This document shows, piece after piece, positions 30,257 through 38,513 of a DNA stretch of 64,000 nucleotides (position 1 is its first letter; each line of letters begins with the position of its first letter). Source of the stretch: Acinetobacter proteolyticus (GTDB lineage: Bacteria; Pseudomonadota; Gammaproteobacteria; Pseudomonadales; Moraxellaceae); NCBI RefSeq assembly GCF_000367945.1, contig NZ_KB849179.1, positions 2,439,149 to 2,503,148 of the forward strand, given 5' to 3'. The position numbers were made by a program, and so were the translations under genes. Under the pieces are notes generated by a model that worked only from the letters and a program-made list of their open reading frames with translations, did not search any database and was not told the origin of the DNA.

Positions 30257-31315
30257 ATGGCTTTAATTCGTAAGCGTCGTTTAACCGAACAACAGCAACG
30301 TCGTATTGAGAAACAGCATAAATCACGTCAAGACGACATTGATACATCGCAAGATCTGGATGGACTGGTTGTTCAGCATTATGGTCGTCAACTCGAAGTA
30401 CAAGCTTTATCTGTGCCTGAACAGCACCCAGAAAAACCACAAGTGGCTGAAGGTGAACCAGAACCGTTCTGGAAACCGATTGAACTCGACAGCATTTGGC
30501 GTTGTCACACCCGTACCAACCTAGAACTTTTGGTGACTGGCGATCGGGTTAAATGGCAAGCTGATCCGATTACAGGTTTAGGCATTATCACCGCGATTTA
30601 TCCAAGACAATCGTTGTTGACTCGCCCCGACCGTTATCACAAAGTGAAACCCGTCGCAGCCAATATCAGTTTGATTGTGATTGTATTTGCACCTTTACCA
30701 GAACCCGCACCAACATTGATTGACCGCTATCTGGTGGCCTGTGCCGATGCCAATATTCCAGCCTTGTTGGTGTTGAATAAATCTGACTTGCTTACTGAAA
30801 ATGATCCGATTCTGACATTATTGAGTGAATATGAATCTTTGGGCTATGAAACCTTAATTTGTCATTCGCAGGGTGACTTATCGGCCCTGTCTGCGCGTTT
30901 GGACAATGAAACGGTGGCTTTCGTGGGACAATCCGGTGTCGGCAAAAGCTCACTGATCAATACCATCGTTCCCGATGCTGCCCAGAAAACCAATATCATT
31001 TCTGAGAACTCGGCACTGGGTCAGCACACCACCACGTCCACTCGTTTGATTAAATTTGGAACAAACGGTGCATTGATTGATTCCCCAGGAATCCGTGAAT
31101 TTGGACTATGGCATCTCAGTTTAGAAAAGGTACGCACGGGTTTTCCTGAGATTGAAGCGCATTTAGGACTGTGCCAGTTCCGCAACTGCACCCATACCCA
31201 TGAGAAAAATTGTGCGCTGAAACAAGCGGTTGATGCAGGCGAGATTTTGCCACGCCGTTTAGACAGCTATTTACGTTTACTGGATGAAATTCAAGAAGCG
31301 CAGCAAAAAAGTTAA
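30257..31315 (+). CDS. rsgA: Ribosome small-subunit-dependent GTPase A
   Basis: This is a 352-residue circularly permuted GTPase that checks late 30S assembly. Order seen: OB domain, then G4 NKSD, G1 GQSGVGKSS, G3 DSPGIREF, and a C-terminal zinc finger (CQFRNCTHTHEKNC). An N-terminal Arg/Gln-rich extension precedes the OB fold. It starts 124 bases from divergent orn. Confidence 0.97.
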   Translation: MALIRKRRLTEQQQRRIEKQHKSRQDDIDTSQDLDGLVVQHYGRQLEVQALSVPEQHPEKPQVAEGEPEPFWKPIELDSIWRCHTRTNLELLVTGDRVKWQADPITGLGIITAIYPRQSLLTRPDRYHKVKPVAANISLIVIVFAPLPEPAPTLIDRYLVACADANIPALLVLNKSDLLTENDPILTLLSEYESLGYETLICHSQGDLSALSARLDNETVAFVGQSGVGKSSLINTIVPDAAQKTNIISENSALGQHTTTSTRLIKFGTNGALIDSPGIREFGLWHLSLEKVRTGFPEIEAHLGLCQFRNCTHTHEKNCALKQAVDAGEILPRRLDSYLRLLDEIQEAQQKS

Positions 31316-31409
31316 TTTTCTTCGCTGCTTGCCCTTGAACTAAAGATTTTGATCACCATTGAGATAAGTTATACTCAGGGTCAATTTTGATTTTAACTTT
31401 AGGTGACTT

Positions 31410-31826
31410 GTGGAACGCTGGTTAGAGTTTATGGGGAATCACCCCTTCTTATTTGGTACGCTCGGCGTGTTAATCGTGTTGTTCTTTATTTTAGAAGGGC
31501 AACGCAATGGTCGTAAAATTTCACCACAATCTCTAGGTATTTTGGTCAAGGCAAAAAATGCCATCTTGATCGACTTACGTGATGGAAAAGATTTCCGTGA
31601 TGGTCACATCAGCGGTAGCCGTAACATTCCATACAGCCAGATTACAAGTCATGTCGATGAATTAAAAGCAAGTGATCGTCCCTTGGTCTTCATTTGTAAC
31701 TTAGGTCAGGTTGCAGGCTCAGCATTGCAAAAAGTTGGTCATGCCGACAGCTACCGTTTAGACGGTGGTATTAGCAATTGGAAAGCTCAAGGCTTACCTT
31801 TAGTGAAAAGCAAAACCAAAGCTTAA
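31410..31826 (+). CDS. yibN: Membrane-anchored rhodanese-like protein (YibN type)
   Basis: The protein has 138 residues. One N-terminal membrane helix (FLFGTLGVLIVLFFIL) is followed by a cytoplasmic rhodanese domain with the active Cys in FICNLGQVAGSA. It may transfer sulfur or act in redox housekeeping. It begins with GTG (31410) after AGGTG. It heads yibN-grxC-secB, the same order as in enterobacteria. Confidence 0.9.
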   Translation: MERWLEFMGNHPFLFGTLGVLIVLFFILEGQRNGRKISPQSLGILVKAKNAILIDLRDGKDFRDGHISGSRNIPYSQITSHVDELKASDRPLVFICNLGQVAGSALQKVGHADSYRLDGGISNWKAQGLPLVKSKTKA

Positions 31827-31837
31827 GGAGAGATAAA

Positions 31838-32098
31838 ATGACTACTGAAAATGTCACCATTTATTCAACACTTTCTTGCCCATATTGCGTACGCGCAAAA
31901 CAATTACTTGAGCGCAAGGGTGTTGCTTATAAAGAAATTAATCTTTCCAATGAAGCACCAGAAGTTCGTCTTGAGTTAATGCAACGTACCAATCACCGTA
32001 CTGTGCCGCAAATTTTTATCAAAGACCAATTCATTGGCGGTTTTGATCAACTTTATGCTTTAGAGCGTGAAGGCAAACTCGACCAATTATTAGCTTAA
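31838..32098 (+). CDS. grxC: Glutaredoxin 3
   Basis: This is an 86-residue dithiol glutaredoxin with active site CPYC (STLSCPYCVRAK) and the TVPQIFI and GGFDQL glutathione-binding motifs. It reduces protein disulfides and could supply electrons to the glutaredoxin-type ArsC. ATG at 31838, with AAGGAGAG 6-7 bases upstream, decides the start. Second gene of the yibN-grxC-secB cluster. Confidence 0.97.
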   Translation: MTTENVTIYSTLSCPYCVRAKQLLERKGVAYKEINLSNEAPEVRLELMQRTNHRTVPQIFIKDQFIGGFDQLYALEREGKLDQLLA

Positions 32099-32130
32099 CA
32101 ACATCTAAATCCAAGATTTAAGGAAAAACA

Positions 32131-32589
32131 ATGAGCGAAGAACAAGTTCAACCACAACTCGCGTTAGAACGTATCTATACCAAAGACATTTCTTTTGAAG
32201 TTCCAGGTGCACAAGTCTTTACCAAGCAATGGCAACCTGAACTGAACATCAATTTATCTTCTGCTGCAGAAAAAATTGATCCAACTCATTATGAAGTGTC
32301 TTTAAAAGTTGTGGTTCAAGCAAACAATGAAAATGAAACTGCGTTCATCGTTGATGTAACTCAATCAGGGATTTTCTTGGTTGATGGTGTAGAAGAAGAT
32401 CGCCTTCCATACATCTTAGGTGCTTACTGCCCAAATATCCTGTTCCCATTCTTACGTGAAGCAGTGAATGATTTGGTAACGAAAGGTAGCTTCCCGCAAT
32501 TGCTGCTTACACCGATCAACTTTGATGCTGAATTCGAAGCAAACATGCAACGCCTCCAAGCGGATGCAGATGCGCAAGGTCAAGCATAA
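32131..32589 (+). CDS. secB: Protein-export chaperone SecB
   Basis: The protein has 152 residues. It is a tetrameric chaperone that keeps precursors unfolded and hands them to SecA. The family core [20 protein letters not shown] is recognisable, as is [16 protein letters not shown]. It is followed by a very strong terminator at 32606. Confidence 0.98.
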   Translation: MSEEQVQPQLALERIYTKDISFEVPGAQVFTKQWQPELNINLSSAAEKIDPTHYEVSLKVVVQANNENETAFIVDVTQSGIFLVDGVEEDRLPYILGAYCPNILFPFLREAVNDLVTKGSFPQLLLTPINFDAEFEANMQRLQADADAQGQA

Positions 32590-32605
32590 GCTTTCATCGC
32601 GAAGC

Positions 32606-32637
32606 AAAAAAGCCACAGCAATTGCTGTGGCTTTTTT
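32606..32637. terminator. Terminator after secB
   Basis: A perfect 32-base palindrome (arm AAAAAAGCCACAGCAA) ending in TTTTTT. Confidence 0.92.
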
Positions 32638-32676
32638 ATCATAATAAAAAAGATCCGAATAAAACGAGAATAAACC

Positions 32677-33165
32677 ATGACCACAACACTTTATTCGCTA
32701 TGCCAACAGGTCTTTCCTGAACTGACACAGGTGCCTTATCCTGCCCATGCACACGATTTTCATCAATTTATCCATTGGGTCAATACCTTACATTCCAACA
32801 TTCAATATGTTGAGTTAAAAGAATATTATGACAATGACACCGACAAGTGTTATCAACTACAACAAGCCCAAGTCGATATTGAACAACTGAATAATCGTAT
32901 TGAAGCTGAAGTCGAGCAATTATTTGCTGAATATGCAGAGAGCGCCCCAGAACAGCAGAATGAAATTGATTTTGCTGAACATATCTATGCCATTTTATTT
33001 GACAATATCTATGCGGTTGCAGAACAACATGGTCTGGCCTTACTGCTGATCTCGAATGAAAATCCTTATTGGATGCTGGTTCCCGATCAAACTGAACAGA
33101 TTAATCACCTGATTGAAGCATTTAATGCAACTTTTTCTGATGTTGAACTTTATCACTATGTCTAA
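32677..33165 (+). CDS. Conserved-looking hypothetical protein
   Basis: The protein has 162 residues and begins MTTTLYSLCQQVFPELTQV. It is acidic, helical and Gln/Glu-rich, with no signal peptide or membrane segment. No catalytic motif was recognised. It converges with the alkylation operon at 33178 and has 12 bases of separation from it. Confidence 0.75.
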   Translation: MTTTLYSLCQQVFPELTQVPYPAHAHDFHQFIHWVNTLHSNIQYVELKEYYDNDTDKCYQLQQAQVDIEQLNNRIEAEVEQLFAEYAESAPEQQNEIDFAEHIYAILFDNIYAVAEQHGLALLLISNENPYWMLVPDQTEQINHLIEAFNATFSDVELYHYV

Positions 33166-33177
33166 TCTGAAATAGGC

Positions 33178-33786
33178 TTATTCCACAATAGTTCTAAAGG
33201 TCAGATTCACCCGCGGCGTACTGACTTTTTTAGTCGGCGGTAGGCGATGCAACCAATAGGTCTGCGTGGTGCCTTTCATCACCAATAAGCTGCCATGTTC
33301 TAAATAAAGTTCGACTTTTTCTTTGCTCTGCTTATGTTTAAATGCGAACTTACGCTCGGCACCAAAACTAAATGAGGCAATCGCGCCATCTTTTTTTAAA
33401 TCCGTTTCACCATCACTATGCCACGCCATCCCCTCTTCACCACTATGGTAAAGATTGAGCAAACAAGAGTTGAATGTCTCACCGCTTAACTCTTCGGCCA
33501 GCTGTTTTAACTCCAGTAACTCCTTGGTCCACGGCAAGGCATATTTATTCATATTGGAATAGGTATATTCAAAGCGCCGATCCCCATACCACGCCACTTT
33601 ACGTTTAGTCGTCAATAACTTTCCAAAGATCAGTGCCTGATCATTTTCCCATGCAATGGTCTGCATCAGTTGATCAAAATAATGATCTGCCGCCGTGGTC
33701 TGCACCACTTTGCCGTAGTACTGTACCGTACCGTCATAAGGCAAATGATTCTGCTTTGGATCAGCTTCAATATCAAATAGTTGCAT
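33178..33786 (-). CDS. alkB: AlkB-like 2OG-Fe(II) DNA repair dioxygenase
   Basis: The protein has 202 residues. The HxD motif is in MAWHSDGETDL, the distal His is in LEHGSLLVMKG-TTQTYWLHRLP, and an Arg follows in TPRVNLTFR. This matches the AlkB family (ALKBH2-like in size) that removes 1-methyladenine and 3-methylcytosine from DNA or RNA by oxidation. Start MQLFDIEADPKQNHLP at 33786 overlaps the previous gene by 14 bases, and the longer frame has no support. Last gene of the operon. Confidence 0.93.
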   Translation of the reverse strand: MQLFDIEADPKQNHLPYDGTVQYYGKVVQTTAADHYFDQLMQTIAWENDQALIFGKLLTTKRKVAWYGDRRFEYTYSNMNKYALPWTKELLELKQLAEELSGETFNSCLLNLYHSGEEGMAWHSDGETDLKKDGAIASFSFGAERKFAFKHKQSKEKVELYLEHGSLLVMKGTTQTYWLHRLPPTKKVSTPRVNLTFRTIVE

Positions 33787-34018
33787 CTTTCCACTTCTTA
33801 TAGGCTTGCTGCATACAATGTCCACATGGTCGGAAACCCTGTGCAATTGCTTCTTGCTCATCGACAAAAAATACCCGATTGTTTTTCAGCATGCGCTTCC
33901 CTGAGGCACAGGTCAATCTGCCATAAATCTTAAGCTGTGCATTGCCTGCAAATACAATCTGTTGCTGTTTCAGTTTCTGATGTAACTCGGTCTGTGTTAA
34001 TTCACAATGTCTCCACAT
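33773..34018 (-). CDS. Free-standing Ada-type metal-binding domain
   Basis: The protein has 81 residues, matching the Zn domain of Ada (usual core: IxCRPSC...ENVxFF...GFRPCxRC). Here the core reads IYGRLTCASGKRM, then RVFFVDEQEAIAQGFRPCGHC. The first of the four Zn cysteines, which in Ada is the methylphosphotriester acceptor, is Gly. Three conserved cysteines (residues about 37, 67, 70) plus a nearby His remain. It is probably a DNA- or metal-binding accessory, not a suicide acceptor. It sits between the dioxygenase gene (4 bases upstream) and alkB (14-base overlap). Confidence 0.87.
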   Translation of the reverse strand: MWRHCELTQTELHQKLKQQQIVFAGNAQLKIYGRLTCASGKRMLKNNRVFFVDEQEAIAQGFRPCGHCMQQAYKKWKDATI

Positions 34019-34022
34019 CAGA

Positions 34023-34772
34023 TTAACTCAGCGCATCATGGAAAATAATCCCAAGGCTATAACGTTCACCTCGATGAATGGGGCTAACCCCATGCTTCAT
34101 ATTGACCCGATAATAACCCTGACTACCTTTTTCAGGTTTAAAGTGGGTGGTAAAAATCAACAGATCACCTTGCTGTGGTTGCACCACCATGGCCTTAGAT
34201 TGCGCTCTGGGCGTTTGTTGGGTAAAAACCAATTCTCCGCCACTAAAATCCACATTCGGCTGACTCAATACAATCACCAATTGTATCGGGAAATACACCT
34301 CACCATATAAGTCCTGATGCAGCGTATTAAAGCCGCCTTGTCCATATTTCAAAATCAGTGGTGTTGCCAGCATTTGCCCCTGTTGATGGCACTGCTGTAG
34401 AAATTCTGGATGGGTGGACGGAAATGAATGTTCTAACTTCAACACCCGAAACCATGCATTGGCAATCGCTACCAAATAGGGATAGATCTCATGCCGTATT
34501 CGCTCAATCAGATTCGGCAATGGGTAGGTAAAATATTTATATTCACCGAGACCAAAACGATAACGCTGCATCTCTACGGTTTTACGATACAGTTCGGTTT
34601 GCGGATATGCCTGTTGCAGCGTTTCACACTGCTCGGTCGATAAAACCTGCTCAATCAGGGCAAAACCCTGTTGGTGCATTTGCTCAGTGATGGCCTCCCA
34701 ATCCGCAGCTTGAATCTTATCAATCACGGTTTGGATTTGTGTCAATTCAGATGGCTGCATGGGTTTGTACAC
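34023..34772 (-). CDS. 2OG-Fe(II) oxygenase in the alkylation operon
   Basis: The protein has 249 residues. The facial triad is visible as HQD in LHQDLYGEVYFPIQL and a late His in VNMKHGVSPIHRGERYSL with a 2OG-binding Arg. It resembles COG3826-type proteins and not AlkB. Its substrate is unknown. The gene overlaps ada by 26 bases and is followed after 4 bases by the metal-binding gene, so it is tied to the alkylation response. Role as a repair enzyme is inference. Confidence 0.85.
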   Translation of the reverse strand: MYKPMQPSELTQIQTVIDKIQAADWEAITEQMHQQGFALIEQVLSTEQCETLQQAYPQTELYRKTVEMQRYRFGLGEYKYFTYPLPNLIERIRHEIYPYLVAIANAWFRVLKLEHSFPSTHPEFLQQCHQQGQMLATPLILKYGQGGFNTLHQDLYGEVYFPIQLVIVLSQPNVDFSGGELVFTQQTPRAQSKAMVVQPQQGDLLIFTTHFKPEKGSQGYYRVNMKHGVSPIHRGERYSLGIIFHDALS

Positions 34773-35592
34773 CCTCCCAACCGATCAATGCTGTTTTACG
34801 CAATGCTCCCCACTCATAACCACCGAAAGCACCTGTGGATTGAATTACCCGATGACAGGGAATCAGAAATGCCACAGGATTGCTACCAATGGCGGTGCCG
34901 ACCGCTCGTGCAGCTTTGGGATGCTGAATAGCTTTTGCCAACTCACCATAGGTAGAGAGCTGTCCCATCGGAATCTTGAGCAAGCTTTGCCACACTTTAA
35001 GCTGAAACTCGGTGCCTTTTAAATGCAGTTTAATCTCTGCCAATTGTAGTTGGTCCTTTTGAAACAAGGCTAAAGCACTTTGCTGAAATGCATCAATCTG
35101 TTCAATAAATTCAGCTTGAGGAAATTGCGCTGTTAACTGCATCAGAGCATCAATCCGATTGTCCACAAAACTGAGTGCACAAATACCTTTATGTGTGGAT
35201 GCAATCAGTACTTCGCCAAACAAGGTCTCTGCGAACTGATAGTGAATTGTCAGGCTCTGCCCACCATGTTTGTATTCGGCCGGGGTCATCCCTTCAATCT
35301 GAATAAACAGATCATGCAATCGACTGGTACTGGACAGACCTGTGGCAAAGGTTGCATCAAAAATACTGCCCTGCTCTTGCTTTAAAATCTTCTTGGCATG
35401 TTCAACACTAATATATTGCAAAAACTTTTTCGGACTGGTACCGACCCATTCAGTAAATAAACGCTGAAAATGTGCAGGACTTAAATGAATATGTGCAGCG
35501 ACTTCATCCAGTTGCGGCTGTTGCTGAAAGTTCTGTTGAATATAGTCAATCGCTTGAGCAATACGCTCATAATTACGTTGTTGTGAGGACAT
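34747..35592 (-). CDS. ada: Ada-like protein: AraC HTH plus O6-methylguanine transferase
   Basis: The protein has 281 residues. Residues about 8-105 are an AraC-type HTH (DEVAAHIHLSPAHFQRLFTEW), and the rest is the alkyltransferase with active site IPCHRVIQSTG and GTAIGSNP. It repairs O6-methylguanine by suicide transfer to Cys. The N-terminal Ada domain that senses methylphosphotriesters is missing here, and a related domain is encoded two genes downstream. ATG 35592 fits an AGGTG site 5 bases away. First gene of the operon; probably regulates it. Confidence 0.93.
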   Translation of the reverse strand: MSSQQRNYERIAQAIDYIQQNFQQQPQLDEVAAHIHLSPAHFQRLFTEWVGTSPKKFLQYISVEHAKKILKQEQGSIFDATFATGLSSTSRLHDLFIQIEGMTPAEYKHGGQSLTIHYQFAETLFGEVLIASTHKGICALSFVDNRIDALMQLTAQFPQAEFIEQIDAFQQSALALFQKDQLQLAEIKLHLKGTEFQLKVWQSLLKIPMGQLSTYGELAKAIQHPKAARAVGTAIGSNPVAFLIPCHRVIQSTGAFGGYEWGALRKTALIGWEGVQTHAAI

Positions 35593-35707
35593 ATCATCAC
35601 CTCTCATCATTCATGTTTTCACTGTAGCAACTTTGCCATTCCATGAAAATCTGAATCATGCTCAGTCTTAACTTTGTCTTTCTAGCGTCTCAAATCCCGA
35701 TGAAAAA

Positions 35708-35732
35708 AGCCGTACTTCTTGGAAGTACGGCT
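35708..35732 (-). terminator. Terminator of the cytochrome b562 gene
   Basis: AGCCGTACTTC-N3-GAAGTACGGCT with a minus-strand T run. It also separates this gene from ada. Confidence 0.88.
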
Positions 35733-35761
35733 CTATCATGTCGATGAGCGACCTTTATCGC

Positions 35762-36139
35762 TTAATGGGTGTAATATTTATGCCCTTGGTCACGTAATTC
35801 AGCAATCTTCTTACCTTGCTTCTTAGCATCATCCAGCTTACCGGCTTGAACCAGCAATTTGGCTTTATCAATTTCTACAATAATTTGATCAAATAAAGCG
35901 GTAGATGCTGGCACTTTTTCAGTGGTATTCGGCGCCAATTTATACTGTTTTGAATGGGTCGCGGCAGTACGCATATTATCCAAAGCTGCTGTTGCGGCCT
36001 GTGGCGTTGCAGCTTGGTTAAACGCTTTATAATTTTTGCCCAGCGTCTTCATGTCATCTTCTAAACCCGCAGCCATTGCCGTATGGCTAAATGCAAAAGC
36101 GGATAACATCACAACGGTGGCTAAAGTTTTTTTAATCAT
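35762..36139 (-). CDS. cybC: Soluble cytochrome b562
   Basis: The protein has 125 residues. A signal peptide ends at AMA, giving a mature protein starting AGLEDDM. The mature Met7 and a C-terminal His in RDQGHKYYTH fit the Met7/His102 heme ligands of E. coli b562. There is no CxxCH, so heme binding is non-covalent. It is a periplasmic four-helix electron carrier of uncertain role. Monocistronic. Confidence 0.9.
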   Translation of the reverse strand: MIKKTLATVVMLSAFAFSHTAMAAGLEDDMKTLGKNYKAFNQAATPQAATAALDNMRTAATHSKQYKLAPNTTEKVPASTALFDQIIVEIDKAKLLVQAGKLDDAKKQGKKIAELRDQGHKYYTH

Positions 36140-36243
36140 TCGGATATCCTATCAAAAACTGTGGCTATGTTTAATTTCTCGACGCAAAACACTGTGCTTT
36201 GACTTAAAAACAACAATGGCAATTGCTGATTTAGCATACATAA

Positions 36244-36269
36244 AAAATGCAACGGAATCGTTGCATTTT
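36244..36269 (-). terminator. Terminator of coaBC
   Basis: AAAATGCAACG-N4-CGTTGCATTTT, with minus-strand T's, 25 bases past the coaBC stop. Confidence 0.85.
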
Positions 36270-36293
36270 GATAAAAAAAGATCGTGTTCAGGT

Positions 36294-37550
36294 TTATAGA
36301 CGACGGCGTAAAGCATCGGCAATCGACTCGACCAACTGCTGCGAAATCTCTTGCTTTGATGCCTTCTCCAACTCACGCTTTTTCATGTGATAAGACTGGG
36401 CAAAAAATACAGTCATGGCATTTTCATCTGAGGCAAAGCCGATATCTGGACGTGACACATCATTGCAGGCAATCATGTCGAGTTTTTTCGCCACTAACTT
36501 ACCAGCAGCGTATTCTTCAACATTTTGTGTTTCAGCAGCAAAGCCAACCATGAATGGACGTTGTTCCTGCTGTGCAATGGTCGCTACGATATCTGGATTT
36601 TTGACCAAAGCCACCGCAAGCTCATCACCGGCTTTCTTAATCTTATGCTCAGCCACTTGTGCCACACGATAATCCGCCACTGCTGCCGTTGCAATAAAGA
36701 TGTCACAACCGTCTTTGAGTTGGTTCATGCTGACATCAAGCATCTGCATTGCAGAACTGACATTAATACGTTGCACACCATTCGGCGTATCCAAGCTAAC
36801 AGGGCCAGCCACCAAGGTGACTTTTGCCCCTGCTGCATAACACGCCGCTGCCAGAGCAAAGCCCATTTTTCCAGTGCTGTGGTTTGAGATATAACGTACA
36901 GGATCAATCGCTTCACGCGTTGGCCCAGCAGTAATGGTGACGCGCTTGCCTGCTAATAAACCAAACTTTTCGGCCAAGGCACGTTGTGCTTTATGGAAAT
37001 AGGCTGCAACTTGGCGAGCCAAATCTTCGGGCTCAGGCATACGGCCTAGACCCACATCTCCACAGGCTTGTTCACCCGCATCTGGCATGATCACATGAAC
37101 ACCATCTTCGACCAACGTTTGCAGATTGCGCTGTGTGGCTTTTGCTGCCCACATTTGCTGATTCATGGCCGGTGCAACCCATACAGGTGCTTTGGTTGCC
37201 AGATATAAAGTACTGAGCAGATCATCCGCCAAGCCATTGGCAAATTTTGCAATGCTGTCACAGCTGGCAGGTGCCACTAGAACCAAATCGGCCCAACGTG
37301 CCAATTCAATATGTCCCATGCCTGCTTCGGCTTCAGGATCAAGCAATTCGGTATGCACAGGATTGCCTGAAAGTGCTTGAAAAGTAAGTGGGGTAATAAA
37401 TGCTTGTGCGCCATGGGTCATGACCACTCGGACATCAAAACCGAAATCTTTTAAACGGCGCACCAAGATGGCACTTTTATAGGCAGCAATACCACCTGTA
37501 ACCGCTAAAATAATGTTTTTATGGGGAATAACACTTAGATCGAAGCTCAC
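36294..37550 (-). CDS. coaBC: Phosphopantothenoylcysteine synthetase/decarboxylase
   Basis: The protein has 418 residues and two fused domains. The N-terminal flavin decarboxylase (CoaC) shows GGIAAYKSA, the PAMNQQMW motif and HIELARWAD. The C-terminal synthetase (CoaB) shows ITAGPTREAIDPVRYISNHSTGKMG. It carries out two steps of coenzyme A synthesis, from phosphopantothenate to phosphopantetheine. Length is as usual. Divergent from radC. Confidence 0.98.
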   Translation of the reverse strand: MSFDLSVIPHKNIILAVTGGIAAYKSAILVRRLKDFGFDVRVVMTHGAQAFITPLTFQALSGNPVHTELLDPEAEAGMGHIELARWADLVLVAPASCDSIAKFANGLADDLLSTLYLATKAPVWVAPAMNQQMWAAKATQRNLQTLVEDGVHVIMPDAGEQACGDVGLGRMPEPEDLARQVAAYFHKAQRALAEKFGLLAGKRVTITAGPTREAIDPVRYISNHSTGKMGFALAAACYAAGAKVTLVAGPVSLDTPNGVQRINVSSAMQMLDVSMNQLKDGCDIFIATAAVADYRVAQVAEHKIKKAGDELAVALVKNPDIVATIAQQEQRPFMVGFAAETQNVEEYAAGKLVAKKLDMIACNDVSRPDIGFASDENAMTVFFAQSYHMKKRELEKASKQEISQQLVESIADALRRRL

Positions 37551-37746
37551 AAACAGGATACCTTACTGTTGCAGTGGCGCTCACAATAGCATTAAATAAG
37601 TGGATACCCAAGTAGCACCCTCAACATTTCAGCACTGACGATGATCGAAAATCGTGTTGACATGATGCAATATAAAAGGAAAAGGCGCGTAATTATTTTT
37701 GCCCGTTAAAAAAATAATCACAATAAAATCAAAAGGAAATTAACAA

Positions 37747-38469
37747 TTGAACCAATCTATTAAAACTTGGCCTGAACAAGAGCGCCCAAGAGAACGACTT
37801 TTGTCGCAAGGACCGCAAAGCTTATCCGATGCGGAACTGTTGGCGATTTTTCTGCGTTCAGGCTCAAAACAGCACTCTGCGGTGGAATTGGCGCGTATTT
37901 TGATTCAACATTTTGGCGGACTTAATTTGATATTTGATGCCAATTTTGAAGATTTATCACAATTTAATGGCATAGCCTCCACCAAATATGCACAGCTGAT
38001 GGCCGTGAAGGAACTTGGGCGGCGTTATCTGAATAATCATTTCCAGCAACAACGGCTTTGTCTGGATACGTCAACCCTAGTGCTCGACTATTTACGTTAT
38101 GAACTGCAAGGTGAAAAACAGGAGGTTTTTGCGGTACTGTGTTTAGATGCCGAACTCAGAAAATTGCATTTTAAAAAGCTATTCTTCGGTTCCCATCATT
38201 CCTGCGCTGTTTCACTGAATCAAACCCTACGCTATGCCCTGCAGCAACAAGCCTGTCAAATCGTGGTGGCACACAATCATCCCTATGGCACTGCCCAACC
38301 ATCAACTGAAGATATTTATCTGACCCAACAACTCAAACAAGCCTGCAAACTGCTGGAAATTCACCTGATCGATCATTTTATTATTTCAACTGAAGGCTAT
38401 TTTTCATTTTCTGAACAACAACTACTCAACCCTATTAAAACCAAGCAATCTCGCCTTGACAAAGCTTAA
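37747..38469 (+). CDS. radC: RadC-family JAB-domain protein
   Basis: The protein has 240 residues. An N-terminal helix-hairpin-helix region (LSDAELLAIFLRSG) precedes the JAB/MPN metal-binding motif HNHPYGTAQPSTEDI, with upstream Glu. Its real role is debated; the old link to recombination repair is not certain. Translation starts at TTG (37747). The pairing with coaBC is conserved in gammaproteobacteria. Confidence 0.95.
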   Translation: MNQSIKTWPEQERPRERLLSQGPQSLSDAELLAIFLRSGSKQHSAVELARILIQHFGGLNLIFDANFEDLSQFNGIASTKYAQLMAVKELGRRYLNNHFQQQRLCLDTSTLVLDYLRYELQGEKQEVFAVLCLDAELRKLHFKKLFFGSHHSCAVSLNQTLRYALQQQACQIVVAHNHPYGTAQPSTEDIYLTQQLKQACKLLEIHLIDHFIISTEGYFSFSEQQLLNPIKTKQSRLDKA

Positions 38470-38513
38470 ATCAAACAGGAATATCAAGACATAAAATTAA
38501 TGATTCAAATAAC

